DNA of 63,767 bases from an uncultured marine group I thaumarchaeote (GCA_902566725.1 CACFJZ010000003.1:1-63767); one strand, 5' to 3'; positions 17,375 through 24,758 are shown, counted from the stretch's first letter. Numbers and translations: made by a program. The notes: a model not told the origin generated them from the letters alone.

Positions 17375-17950
17375 GTGTCTGAAAACGCATCGATCTCTTG
17401 GTATGATGACTTTCTAGGAGTTGCATATCGCTATTTTGACATTAGAATGAACGTCGTTTTAATGTTTGATCAGAGAAAACCTGCAAGTGATCTCTGGTAT
17501 GAGACAATGCATTGGTGGAACGATCATACAATAAAGATCCGTTTTGTCGAAATTGGTGATGATTACTGGTTCATAATGGGTGCTGATTCGAGGCGTCCTG
17601 ATACTAACAAGTATTTTTACAAAATTGTACCACAATCGGCTAACTATGAGCGTTTCAAAAAGGGTCATCAAGGAAGTGCATACATGCGCTTTGGAATCTA
17701 TACTAGAGATATAAAAAAAGTAAAAGATGATGCAATATGTGATTGTGGACACAGAAAAGATGATCATGATGAGAATAATGCATGTCTGTACGAAGCTTGC
17801 GACTGTACAAAATTTGATACATTTCAGCTAAATGTTCTAAAAAAGAAAAAAGTTGTAACAAATATCAAATTTTTGAAAGAATCTGATGTAAAAGATGATG
17901 CATTAGCATGGAATTGTCTTAATCGTCACAAATACAATAAAACTGATTAA
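17375..17950 (+). CDS. Hypothetical protein with CxCGH zinc-knuckle motif
   Basis: 191 residues from GTG 17375. The N-terminal two thirds are an unrecognised alpha/beta domain rich in Trp and Tyr. Residues ~122-150 hold a compact metal motif, CDCGHRKDDH followed by CLYEACDCTKF, the small CxCG-H-C-CxC knuckle seen appended to many archaeal proteins. No enzymatic motif is visible. It is divergent from the winged-helix regulator and may be its target. It overlaps the end of a 55-residue zinc protein by 4 nt tail-to-tail. Confidence 0.7.
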   Translation: MSENASISWYDDFLGVAYRYFDIRMNVVLMFDQRKPASDLWYETMHWWNDHTIKIRFVEIGDDYWFIMGADSRRPDTNKYFYKIVPQSANYERFKKGHQGSAYMRFGIYTRDIKKVKDDAICDCGHRKDDHDENNACLYEACDCTKFDTFQLNVLKKKKVVTNIKFLKESDVKDDALAWNCLNRHKYNKTD

Positions 17951-18114
17951 TCTTCTTCGTTTAGACGATTGACTCTGATATGATCACCTGGATAATGTTC
18001 TTCAAGTTTACTTGAATAACATTTTCCGCATAATGGTCCTTTAACTTTCCATTCTGGCATTGGATTGTAAGGAGTATTTCCAACATCTTCGTCACATAAT
18101 GCACACTTTGTCAT
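17947..18114 (-). CDS. 55-residue two-CxxC zinc protein
   Basis: Short gene from ATG 18114 to TAA 17947. The protein has two CxxC pairs, CALC (4-7) and CGKC (29-32), separated by 21 residues, then a His/acidic tail (EEHYPGDHIRVN). This is a classic small zinc ribbon or rubredoxin-like knuckle. A TATA box (18138-18145) lies 27 nt before the ATG, supporting a real leaderless gene. The partner or nucleic-acid target is unknown. Confidence 0.8.
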   Translation of the reverse strand: MTKCALCDEDVGNTPYNPMPEWKVKGPLCGKCYSSKLEEHYPGDHIRVNRLNEED

Positions 18115-18137
18115 ACAACTTCACCGAATCGATTTGG

Positions 18138-18145
18138 TTATAAAA
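18138..18145 (-). promoter_or_regulatory. TATA box of the 55-residue zinc protein gene
   Basis: Minus-strand TTTTATAA, centre about 27 nt upstream of ATG 18114. It sits within GGTTATAAAACC, itself nearly palindromic. Confidence 0.6.
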
Positions 18146-18167
18146 CCATTTGCCGAAAAAAATGCCG

Positions 18168-18175
18168 TTAAATAC
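18168..18175 (+). promoter_or_regulatory. TATA box for a candidate plus-strand RNA
   Basis: TTAAATAC is identical to the purA TATA box at 26633-26640. Its centre is 25 nt before G18196, the first base of the long hairpin. No coding frame follows on the plus strand, so it most simply drives a non-coding RNA. Confidence 0.5.
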
Positions 18176-18195
18176 TACTATGTCATACGAGGATC

Positions 18196-18253
18196 GGTAA
18201 TAGTCTGGTCAATGTAACCTCCTGCAAGATTTTACACTGGCCGGATTGTTACC
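18196..18253 (+). ncRNA. Candidate hairpin RNA next to AIPR gene
   Basis: Left arm 18196-18217 pairs with right arm 18232-18253 at 21 of 22 positions (one A-C mismatch), with a 14-nt loop CCTCCTGCAAGATT. Four pairs are G-U wobbles when the plus strand is transcribed; on the minus strand those four would be A-C mismatches, so the structure is selected as plus-strand RNA. It begins 25 nt after a TATA box and is followed by CTTCTTCT, a possible U-rich stop. It does not match tRNA, SRP RNA, RNase P or box C/D features. The CCUCC loop resembles the 16S 3' end. It could instead be a 3' structure of the convergent AIPR mRNA. Confidence 0.6.
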
Positions 18254-18258
18254 TTCTT

Positions 18259-20085
18259 CTAAATACCAAAAATTGTTTTCTTGATAAATCCAATCTCTTC
18301 TTCTTCCTGACCAATTTTTCTATCGATGATTTTTAGCATATCGTTACCATACACTTGGTTTGAAAAGAAGTTGTGAGCAGTGTTTGATTCTTCAATCTTC
18401 GTTTCAACTGCTGAATCTTCCAAGAACTTTGTAACTACTTTGTCTGCAACACGTAAAATCTTTTCACATAATCCAAAATTTTGCATTATTTTTTCTAATT
18501 CTGAGATATCACTTTTGAAATCATCATGTTTTGAGAGAATATTTTTGTGAATGATTCTTGCTGTAACTGCAACAAACAGACTTTGTGCATATCTCTTATT
18601 CTTATTTTGAGTATTTTTTCTATCATAACCTAGTTGATTCTTGGCAAATTCTCGAATCAAATGTGGAAATAGGAAGTATCTGTAATCACATTCTAATTCA
18701 TCATTGAATACATTCTCATACTTTGCTCCATTTGGAAGATATTTTGCAATTCCTCCATAGACCTCATTTGGTTTTTGAACAAAATATGAAACAAATGATG
18801 CAATAGCTGAATCATCTTTTATTCTACATCTATCCTTTGAATCTGGCAAATACTTGTTATACATTTCATCTCCTTGAAATTTTGTCTTTTCTGCTGCAGA
18901 AAGATTTAGCCATAATCCTTGTTGATGCTCAAAACAATAATCAAGTCTAGTTGCTAGCATATGATGAATTGATACAAAGTAATCCTGTAATGATACGTAA
19001 TCTTTACCTTTAACGGCATTTTGAGAGTTACGATACTTTGTAATTTTTCTTTGATGTTCTTCATCTTTTGTTTTAATCACTGTGACTAGAACTTCGGCAT
19101 CAACGTTGTTTGCTTTCTTTTTCTTATCTAGAATACTTTTTGATGTTTGTGCTCCATTAACAATTTGAGCACCTTTTAGGTATAATTCATTGTTCTTTAT
19201 TGAGACATCGTCTACTGTTATAGTAATTCCATTATTCCATTCAAAGAAATTATGCGGATCATCTTCAAGTGTAGTTGAGATTTTTTTATTTATAGAGCCT
19301 TTTCCGCCTAAATGTTTTCTAATATTTGATTCAAAAATATAATGTTCATTTTTCTCTACTAACTCTGCTAAATCAAAAGCAGATACTACACAAACCTTAC
19401 AATTTTTGTGCTCAAGTGGTAGTTTGAGAATTCTTAAACTTGCATTCTGACCTTTTGCAGGCTTTTTGATTCGTTCCCATAATGTTTGATATACCTGTTG
19501 TCTTCCCATAACCCTGACTTTATCATTTTGATAATCATCTACACATTGGTCAGTAATGTAGACTAAATCCACCTTCATTTTCTTATCGTTAAGAATTTTC
19601 CAGAGATATTGTAATTCGTCTCTTTTTAGTTTGGATTGCTCTTTTTCTTTTAATCGTGCTACATCTTGAACGAATTGATCAATTGCTCCTATAGAATGAG
19701 CAGAACCATACTTTGATTGAAATAACCTAATTCTTTTTTCATCAGAATCTACAAGAAATGCATCAATTCCTTCATCATAACCTCCATCAATTATTGCATT
19801 TTCTGCAATGTCTTGTAAAACCTCTTCAACGTTAATCAAATGCCACAAAAGATAATCACGACCTTTCTCGACTGTGGTGTTGGAATCTTTCATGAATTCA
19901 CTAATACTTACATCAACTGAGTGTGTAGCAAATCCTTCTAGCGGTGCACTGGAAAATTTTGAAAGAATATCGCGTCCTTGTTCACTATATTCTAAGAGAT
20001 TTGCTCCTTTAGGTGGCATTTTTATTATTTGGTTTTGTTTATCCTTAAGAAGGGTAGGGTGATTACGAGATAACCTTAGTGCCAT
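18259..20085 (-). CDS. AIPR-family abortive-infection/phage-resistance nuclease
   Basis: 608-residue protein of the AIPR family (PF10592). The N-terminal region has an Mrr-like PD-(D/E)xK core: YDEGIDAF (Asp108) followed by RLFQSKYG (Gln123, Lys125), the Q-x-K variant common in defence nucleases. The AIPR signature is near residues 285-365: EWNNGITITVDD, KGAQIVNGAQTS and the NSQNAVKGKDY block. It is probably cytosolic. The family is linked to phage resistance and often lies near restriction-modification genes; here it stands alone. Neighbours are a divergent AT-hook protein and a candidate hairpin RNA just past its stop. The actual target here is inference. Confidence 0.85.
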   Translation of the reverse strand: MALRLSRNHPTLLKDKQNQIIKMPPKGANLLEYSEQGRDILSKFSSAPLEGFATHSVDVSISEFMKDSNTTVEKGRDYLLWHLINVEEVLQDIAENAIIDGGYDEGIDAFLVDSDEKRIRLFQSKYGSAHSIGAIDQFVQDVARLKEKEQSKLKRDELQYLWKILNDKKMKVDLVYITDQCVDDYQNDKVRVMGRQQVYQTLWERIKKPAKGQNASLRILKLPLEHKNCKVCVVSAFDLAELVEKNEHYIFESNIRKHLGGKGSINKKISTTLEDDPHNFFEWNNGITITVDDVSIKNNELYLKGAQIVNGAQTSKSILDKKKKANNVDAEVLVTVIKTKDEEHQRKITKYRNSQNAVKGKDYVSLQDYFVSIHHMLATRLDYCFEHQQGLWLNLSAAEKTKFQGDEMYNKYLPDSKDRCRIKDDSAIASFVSYFVQKPNEVYGGIAKYLPNGAKYENVFNDELECDYRYFLFPHLIREFAKNQLGYDRKNTQNKNKRYAQSLFVAVTARIIHKNILSKHDDFKSDISELEKIMQNFGLCEKILRVADKVVTKFLEDSAVETKIEESNTAHNFFSNQVYGNDMLKIIDRKIGQEEEEIGFIKKTIFGI

Positions 20086-20134
20086 GATATGTATAATGTT
20101 AAAAAATTAATATCTAAATTGGCAAACTAATTTT

Positions 20135-20524
20135 ATGGCAAAATCCAAGTCATTAGCAGGTAAATTCAACTCTGATGAAATGAAAATTATCAAAAAATTT
20201 CAAGAAACTCACTACCAATATGGAGATACGATGACTACAGAAGATGGTCTGGATTTTATCAATGAAAAATATGGGAAGCCAAAAAAATTAACTGATAATC
20301 AGTTAGTTAGGCAGGCGGTAATTGAGTTCATCGAAGCCGCAATGGGAGTTGAAATCCCATTATCTGGAATTAAAAGGGATCCTCATGTTGGACCTGATGT
20401 CCGATTAACAAACCAAACTGTAGAAGCAATAAAAGAATATGAGCGTGCTTCTAAGACATTAAGGAAAAAGAAGAGGGTGGGAAGACCAAGAATTAAAAAG
20501 AAACGCGGACGACCTAAAGCGTGA
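20135..20524 (+). CDS. AT-hook DNA-binding protein
   Basis: 129 residues. The body (1-100) is helical and charged with no named domain. The C-terminus (about 113-129) carries two tandem AT-hook-like motifs, VGRPRIK and RGRPKA, which insert into the minor groove of AT-rich DNA. It is divergent from the AIPR gene (49-bp spacer) and overlaps the blue copper gene in GTGA. It might be a regulator of the AIPR gene or a chromatin protein; neither is shown by the sequence. Confidence 0.75.
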   Translation: MAKSKSLAGKFNSDEMKIIKKFQETHYQYGDTMTTEDGLDFINEKYGKPKKLTDNQLVRQAVIEFIEAAMGVEIPLSGIKRDPHVGPDVRLTNQTVEAIKEYERASKTLRKKKRVGRPRIKKKRGRPKA

Positions 20525-20940
20525 ATAAGAAAATCGCTATCATTCCAATTATCGTAATTATTGGCATTATTGCTGCTGTTTCTCAAATGGGTGGTGAAAC
20601 CACTCAAACAGAAACTGTTGAGATTGAGACTGTTGAAGAAATTGATGCCACAATTACAATTCCTGTAAAAGCTGCAAGACCTGCATGTGGACCTCATCCT
20701 GAATGTTACATCCCATCATATTATGTTACAAAAGTTGATGAACCTGTAATTTGGTTAAATGAAGATTCAGCATTTCACAGTGTAACTAGTGGAAGTTATG
20801 AAGAACCTACTGACTTGTTTGACAGTGGTCATATGGATCCATATGGAATATTTACCTACACATTTGAAGAGCCTGGAATGTATCCTTACTTTTGTACCTT
20901 ACATCCTTGGATGGCAGGAAACGTAAAAGCAGAAAGGTGA
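20521..20940 (+). CDS. Membrane-anchored small blue copper protein (plastocyanin-like)
   Basis: Type-1 copper electron carrier on the outer face of the membrane. Residues 5-21 form an N-terminal anchor, followed by a Thr/Glu-rich linker (26-42) and a cupredoxin domain with a complete ligand set: His86 (AFHSV), Cys125, His128 and Met131 (YFCTLHPWMAG). Cys56 and Cys62 may form a disulfide. Ammonia-oxidising archaea encode many such proteins in place of cytochrome c. Start GTG 20521 overlaps the previous stop. The stop codon lies within the sequence of the convergent tRNA-Cys gene. Confidence 0.93.
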   Translation: MNKKIAIIPIIVIIGIIAAVSQMGGETTQTETVEIETVEEIDATITIPVKAARPACGPHPECYIPSYYVTKVDEPVIWLNEDSAFHSVTSGSYEEPTDLFDSGHMDPYGIFTYTFEEPGMYPYFCTLHPWMAGNVKAER

Positions 20941-21006
20941 CGAGGGGAGTCGAACCCCTTTAGATAAGCTTTGCAGGCTCACGCATAACCGCTCTGCCAC
21001 GTCACC
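20935..21006 (-). tRNA. tRNA-Cys (anticodon GCA)
   Basis: Minus-strand 72-nt cloverleaf: acceptor GGTGACG/CGTCACC, anticodon stem TGAGC/GCTTA (one G-T) around CTGCAAA (anticodon GCA), T arm AGGGG/CCCCT with loop TTCGACT, discriminator T. CCA is not encoded. Its 3' end overlaps the last codons of the convergent blue copper gene by 6 nt. Confidence 0.93.
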
Positions 21007-21044
21007 AATGAAAAAAATGAATATTTGCAATTAAACTCTTTACT

Positions 21045-21266
21045 TCAAATCTTTCCAGATGTTTTAGAAGCCAATTTAACGTCTTCAGCTTTGACTGTTT
21101 TCCTACCTGCATGTTTACTCATGTCTACGGCATTTTTTGCAATATCTGTTGCAATATCCTCTATGACTCTTCTCAACTCATTAGCTGACTCATCACTGAC
21201 TCTATCAGCTCCAGCTTTTTTCAAAATTCTATACATTGCTGAAACTCCCAAATCAGATGTTTTCAT
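21045..21266 (-). CDS. Archaeal histone (HMf family)
   Basis: 73-residue histone-fold protein: helix 1 SAMYRILKKAG, loop ADRVSDESA, long helix 2 ELRRVIEDIATDIAKNAVDMSKHAG, loop RKTVKAEDV, short helix 3. Arg/Lys contacts and the RKT motif before helix 3 match HMfA/B (69 residues). It wraps DNA as dimers and larger oligomers. A TATA-like ATAAAATAC (21289-21297, read on minus) is about 27 nt before the ATG, so the mRNA is probably leaderless. Confidence 0.96.
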   Translation of the reverse strand: MKTSDLGVSAMYRILKKAGADRVSDESANELRRVIEDIATDIAKNAVDMSKHAGRKTVKAEDVKLASKTSGKI

Positions 21267-21288
21267 ACAATTATGAGGAAAATTGGCG

Positions 21289-21297
21289 ATAAAATAC
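21289..21297 (-). promoter_or_regulatory. TATA box of the histone gene
   Basis: Minus-strand GTATTTTAT with its centre ~27 nt upstream of ATG 21266, the same spacing as for other leaderless genes here. Confidence 0.55.
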
Positions 21298-21324
21298 TTT
21301 TAGTGAAAAAATCTAACACATGTC

Positions 21325-22080
21325 ATGAGCTGGATTTACGATGCCCATATTCATCTCTCAGATCCTGAATACAAATCTGATATGGATATGATTCTCAATT
21401 ACATGGATTTGTTGAAAATCAAAGCATGCTGTGTTTCCATGGATCTTGAAACTTCTAATGAAACAATGAATCTTTATGAAAAATCCAAAAATGTCTTACC
21501 ATTCATTGGAATTCATCCAGAAATGGCACAAAAAGAATCTGAACCTGTTTATGATTTGATTGAAGAAAATAATGAAATCATTTCAGGAATTGGTGAAATT
21601 GGACTTGATAGAACATACATTGATACTGATGATGAATGGAATGTACAAAAAGAGGTTTTCTCAAAGCAATTGTCTTTAGCAGAAAAATTCAACAAACCTG
21701 TATCTATACACTCTAGAAAGACATTATCTGATATCTTTGAAATATTACCTTCCTACAAAATACCTGGAATCTTACTACATTGGTTTGATGGAAATAAATC
21801 TCAATTGAGAACTGCAATGGATAATGGCTATTTTGTTTCATATGGACCTCTACTGGTATATGCAAACGACAAGCAAACCTTACTGACAAAAACAGATCCT
21901 AGTCAACTCTTAGTTGAAACTGATGGCCCTGTCAGATTTTCTCGTTGTTTTGAATACAAGACTACTGAAATCATGTTCTTATCCAGTGTAATTTTTTGTG
22001 CCTCGAAACTTCTTCATATATCATATGAAAAATTACTTGAACAAATAGAAGATAACTCGAAGAGATTCCTAGGAATTTGA
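21325..22080 (+). CDS. TatD-family metal-dependent hydrolase/DNase
   Basis: 251-residue amidohydrolase-fold protein. Metal ligands appear in order: YDAHIHL near residue 4-10, GEIGLD near 93, SIHSRK near 133, LLHWF near 153, and ETDGP near 195. TatD enzymes act as 3'-5' DNA exonucleases or deoxyribonucleases in repair. The ATG at 21320 is in another frame and stops at once, so 21325 is the start. Divergent from the histone gene, a 58-bp spacer apart. Confidence 0.85.
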   Translation: MSWIYDAHIHLSDPEYKSDMDMILNYMDLLKIKACCVSMDLETSNETMNLYEKSKNVLPFIGIHPEMAQKESEPVYDLIEENNEIISGIGEIGLDRTYIDTDDEWNVQKEVFSKQLSLAEKFNKPVSIHSRKTLSDIFEILPSYKIPGILLHWFDGNKSQLRTAMDNGYFVSYGPLLVYANDKQTLLTKTDPSQLLVETDGPVRFSRCFEYKTTEIMFLSSVIFCASKLLHISYEKLLEQIEDNSKRFLGI

Positions 22081-22086
22081 TGGTAC

Positions 22087-22096
22087 ATATATAAAA
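22087..22096 (+). promoter_or_regulatory. TATA box of the S17e operon
   Basis: ATATATAAAA with its centre 27 nt upstream of GTG 22118, so the S17e mRNA is probably leaderless with a GTG start. Confidence 0.65.
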
Positions 22097-22117
22097 AACC
22101 AAAAAATCAAACTGCTA

Positions 22118-22495
22118 GTGGATAGAATAAAACGACTCTCAAATGAAGTTCTGAATGAATATTCTGAACGTTTCGGAACTGATTTCTCATCAAACAAACA
22201 AACACTGAATGAAATTACAGTAATCCGTTCTAAAGGTCTAAAGAATCAAGTTGCTGGATATATTACCAAAATGCTTCAAAGACAAGCAAAATTTGAAGAA
22301 CGAAAACAAATGATTATCGAAAATGAAAAGAAATCTCAAGAACGAAAAAAATCTAGATCTAAAAAACAAGAAACTGAAGTAACCGAAGAAGTAGAATCTA
22401 CCGAAGAAGTCCAAGTAGATTCAGAACCAGAACCTGTTGTTTCTGAAGAAAAAACTACTGCTGAAGAAATAGTTGATGAATCAAAGTCTGAATAA
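22118..22495 (+). CDS. rps17e: 30S ribosomal protein S17e with acidic C-terminal tail
   Basis: Residues 1-65 are the three-helix S17e core (RIKRLSNEVL, FGTDFSSNKQTLNEI, KGLKNQVAGYITKM). After a basic coiled segment (66-86), residues ~87-125 form a long acidic tail of TEEV/STEEV/EEIVDE motifs not found in the usual ~65-residue archaeal protein. Composition resembles the N-terminal tail of S11 in this window. Start GTG 22118. The gene is followed after 36 nt by the Urm1-Cgi121 fusion. Confidence 0.9.
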   Translation: MDRIKRLSNEVLNEYSERFGTDFSSNKQTLNEITVIRSKGLKNQVAGYITKMLQRQAKFEERKQMIIENEKKSQERKKSRSKKQETEVTEEVESTEEVQVDSEPEPVVSEEKTTAEEIVDESKSE

Positions 22496-22531
22496 CAAAA
22501 TCAATTAATTTAACAATAATTATCAATCATC

Positions 22532-23302
22532 ATGACTACCGTTAATTTCACTGGTGGGGCACGAAAATCCTTTCAGACTGATTCATTAAACATATCTGAA
22601 AACCTCAATACTATATCTGAATTAATTAAATATCTTATTGAACATAAACCCGAAAACACACCCGACTTCGATGGAAAAAATCTCTTGATAGCAGTAAATG
22701 GTGTTGATTCTTCAGCTCTTGATGGAATTAATACCAAATTAAATTCTAATGATATTGTAAACATCATCCCGATTATTCATGGTGGTTCAAAAACAAATGT
22801 AAGTTTCATCATAAATAATCATCAAATTGGTTTGTTTGAAGTCAATAAATCAAACTCAAACAAAGATTATTTGATATCATTAAGAGAAAAATTTCCTAAA
22901 TTACAATTACAAGCAATTTCTTCTAGATTCATTCTTGATAAAGAACATGCAAAAAAAGTCATCTCCATATCTGTAAATAAAAAACTCAAAAATCAGTTAT
23001 TATCTGAAAAACTTGAAACTGATCTATTACTACGATTTGCAAATACTACTCAAATCAGTGATGCGATAAAAAATGTTGGTTTGTCCTCAAATCAAAATTT
23101 TATCTTAATTGCAATAGGAAACAAATCATCACAAAAAAAATTATCTGAATCACTTCGTGATGATTTGGATATAATTTTCAAAAACGACAATCAAAATTTC
23201 ATAAAAAAACACTTCAATATATCAAGTCAAACCTTAAACTCAATTGAATCAAAAACTCCACTTATTGATCTTCTAGTTGAAAAAGCATCAATACTAATCT
23301 AA
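22532..23302 (+). CDS. Ubiquitin-like (Urm1/MoaD) domain fused to KEOPS subunit Cgi121
   Basis: 256 residues, two domains. Residues 1-85 are a beta-grasp fold with LLIAVNGVD, a NSNDIVNIIP strand and an HGG ending (83-85), matching the Urm1/MoaD C-terminus that is normally adenylated and thiocarboxylated. Residues ~86-256 match Cgi121, including LLLRFANTTQISDAIKNVG (part) near 165-184. Cgi121 binds tRNA 3' ends and activates Bud32 in t6A synthesis. Fusion leaves the GG internal, so it would need cleavage before SKTN to act as sulfur carrier. Lies downstream of S17e; Sua5, the other t6A enzyme, is 0.5 kb away on the opposite strand. Confidence 0.75.
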   Translation: MTTVNFTGGARKSFQTDSLNISENLNTISELIKYLIEHKPENTPDFDGKNLLIAVNGVDSSALDGINTKLNSNDIVNIIPIIHGGSKTNVSFIINNHQIGLFEVNKSNSNKDYLISLREKFPKLQLQAISSRFILDKEHAKKVISISVNKKLKNQLLSEKLETDLLLRFANTTQISDAIKNVGLSSNQNFILIAIGNKSSQKKLSESLRDDLDIIFKNDNQNFIKKHFNISSQTLNSIESKTPLIDLLVEKASILI

Positions 23303-23815
23303 TTCCACTCGTTTTTGCTTATCCACACTTAGAATTGTATCTTGAGGTATAACACTAATTCCTGTTTTGTTTCTTAAAACTTGAACAACAATTTCCCAAT
23401 CTGAATTTTCTAATGATACTTTGTTTGATATGGAATCTGCAATACTGGAAATAATCTCTTTTGTATGTAATGATGAATGTCTTTTTTCTATAGTAATTCT
23501 ATAAGTTTCATCATCTTTCATTATCATTGATAACTCAATTGCTACTTTAGTTATCTCCTCTAATTTTGATTCACATTCTTTTTGTATTGGAATAATTCTA
23601 GAACAATATTTGATTAGCCATGGCTCATCATCAATAATTTCTCTAAAATTATCTATTACTTTGATATTATCAAGCGATGTCTGAACCTGAATGATTCCTG
23701 AAAATACAGTTTTTTCAATTATTGCTTCAGTATCTCCAAACCGTTCTAACATATTTTGAATCTCCAAAATAGTTGGATCTTCAAGATTTCTCTGACAGGT
23801 AATGATCAAATTCAT
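23294..23815 (-). CDS. THUMP-domain RNA-binding protein (Tan1-like)
   Basis: 173 residues. The C-terminal ~100 residues form a THUMP domain: YRITIEKRHSSLH, a helix with IISSIADSI, then NSDWEIVVQVL and the GISVIPQDTILS ending. The N-terminal part resembles the ferredoxin-like half that precedes THUMP. This matches TAN1-like proteins that help acetylate C12 of tRNA-Leu/Ser, though a Kre33 partner is not in the window. The start overlaps the sua5 stop in ATGA, so it is cotranscribed with sua5. Convergent with the Cgi121 fusion (9-nt overlap). Confidence 0.8.
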   Translation of the reverse strand: MNLIITCQRNLEDPTILEIQNMLERFGDTEAIIEKTVFSGIIQVQTSLDNIKVIDNFREIIDDEPWLIKYCSRIIPIQKECESKLEEITKVAIELSMIMKDDETYRITIEKRHSSLHTKEIISSIADSISNKVSLENSDWEIVVQVLRNKTGISVIPQDTILSVDKQKRVELD

Positions 23816-24411
23816 AATATTTTCTCTATATTCTCTTTTGATACAGATCCTTCTCTAATCATTTTTAATTCTCCATCGACAAAATCAATAATTGTTGATT
23901 CTCCTGAACTAACAATTTTCCCACCATCTACTAAAACATCCACGTTAGTTAATTTGATCTTTAGTTCTGTTGAATCTAAAATTGATTTTTCTCCTGAAAT
24001 ATTTGCACTTGTTCCTACAATTAATCTACAATGTTTTAAAATTGATAAAATACATTCATTTCCTGGTACTCTTACAGCCAACTTTCCATTATTTTCAATC
24101 TTACTTGCAATCTCTTTTCTAATTGGAAGCAGCAATGTGACCTGTCCAGGCCAAAAATTTTCCGCAATTTTCTCTGCGTTTGAATTAAACTCCACGATTT
24201 TTTCTAATTCATTCTTTGATATGCCCAAAATTGGAAATTTTTTCCCACCATCTCTGTTTTTTAATTCAAAAATTCTAGATGTACTATTACTATTGAATGG
24301 ATTACATCCTAAACCATAAACTGTATCCGTAGGAAATGCAATAACTCCTCCATTTTCATAGACCTCTAAAATTTTTTCAATTCCCTTCTCATCACATGAA
24401 ACTATTTCCAT
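23812..24411 (-). CDS. sua5: Threonylcarbamoyl-AMP synthase (Sua5/YrdC)
   Basis: First enzyme of tRNA t6A37 synthesis; makes threonylcarbamoyl-AMP from threonine, bicarbonate and ATP. 199 residues, so the YrdC catalytic domain only, without the C-terminal Sua5 domain. Motifs: GVIAFPTDTVYGLGC (about 19-33), KNRDGGKKFP, WPGQVTLLLP, LAVRVPG, VGTSANISGE, and STIIDF. The 4-nt overlap with the THUMP gene, plus nearby Cgi121, makes a tRNA-modification cluster. Confidence 0.93.
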   Translation of the reverse strand: MEIVSCDEKGIEKILEVYENGGVIAFPTDTVYGLGCNPFNSNSTSRIFELKNRDGGKKFPILGISKNELEKIVEFNSNAEKIAENFWPGQVTLLLPIRKEIASKIENNGKLAVRVPGNECILSILKHCRLIVGTSANISGEKSILDSTELKIKLTNVDVLVDGGKIVSSGESTIIDFVDGELKMIREGSVSKENIEKIL

Positions 24412-24453
24412 GGATAACTCACTCTATACGAATAATTATGTTATTTGATTCTC

Positions 24454-24741
24454 TTAGATTGTTAAACCAAAGTTATCTGTAAATTCAGAAAATCTTTTGT
24501 ATTCTTTTAAGAAATCTCTACCACTCATACTAATTTTATAACGGCATGCTCGTTCTGAATCTACTTGTTCTAACAACCCTTGTGAAACTAAATTTGTTAA
24601 AATTTTTGAAATTCTGGAATGAGAAATATTTGCTTTTTGAATTAATTTTGTAATTGATGCACCATTATTATCAATTGTGAGCTCATCTGCAGCATCTAGA
24701 ATATCTCCTACGATCTCTATTTGTTTTCGATATGCGCCCAT
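24454..24741 (-). CDS. Winged-helix transcriptional regulator (HTH_45-like)
   Basis: 95 residues; same family as the protein at 17015-17293. Helix IVGDILDAADE, recognition helix QKANISHSRISKILTNLVSQG, wing CRYKISMSGRDFLKEYKRF. The two share the A-N-x-SHSR core and an F/Y-rich C-terminus ending FGLxx. A 6-bp inverted repeat (24759-24773) just upstream of its ATG is a candidate autoregulatory site. Confidence 0.85.
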   Translation of the reverse strand: MGAYRKQIEIVGDILDAADELTIDNNGASITKLIQKANISHSRISKILTNLVSQGLLEQVDSERACRYKISMSGRDFLKEYKRFSEFTDNFGLTI

Positions 24742-24758
24742 TTAACAAATCTTCAATC

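Noticed and set aside
18196-18253. SRP RNA, RNase P RNA or a tRNA-like gene
   Set aside because: Only ~60 nt, a single hairpin, and none of the conserved cores (SRP helix 8, P4 helix, T-loop) are present.
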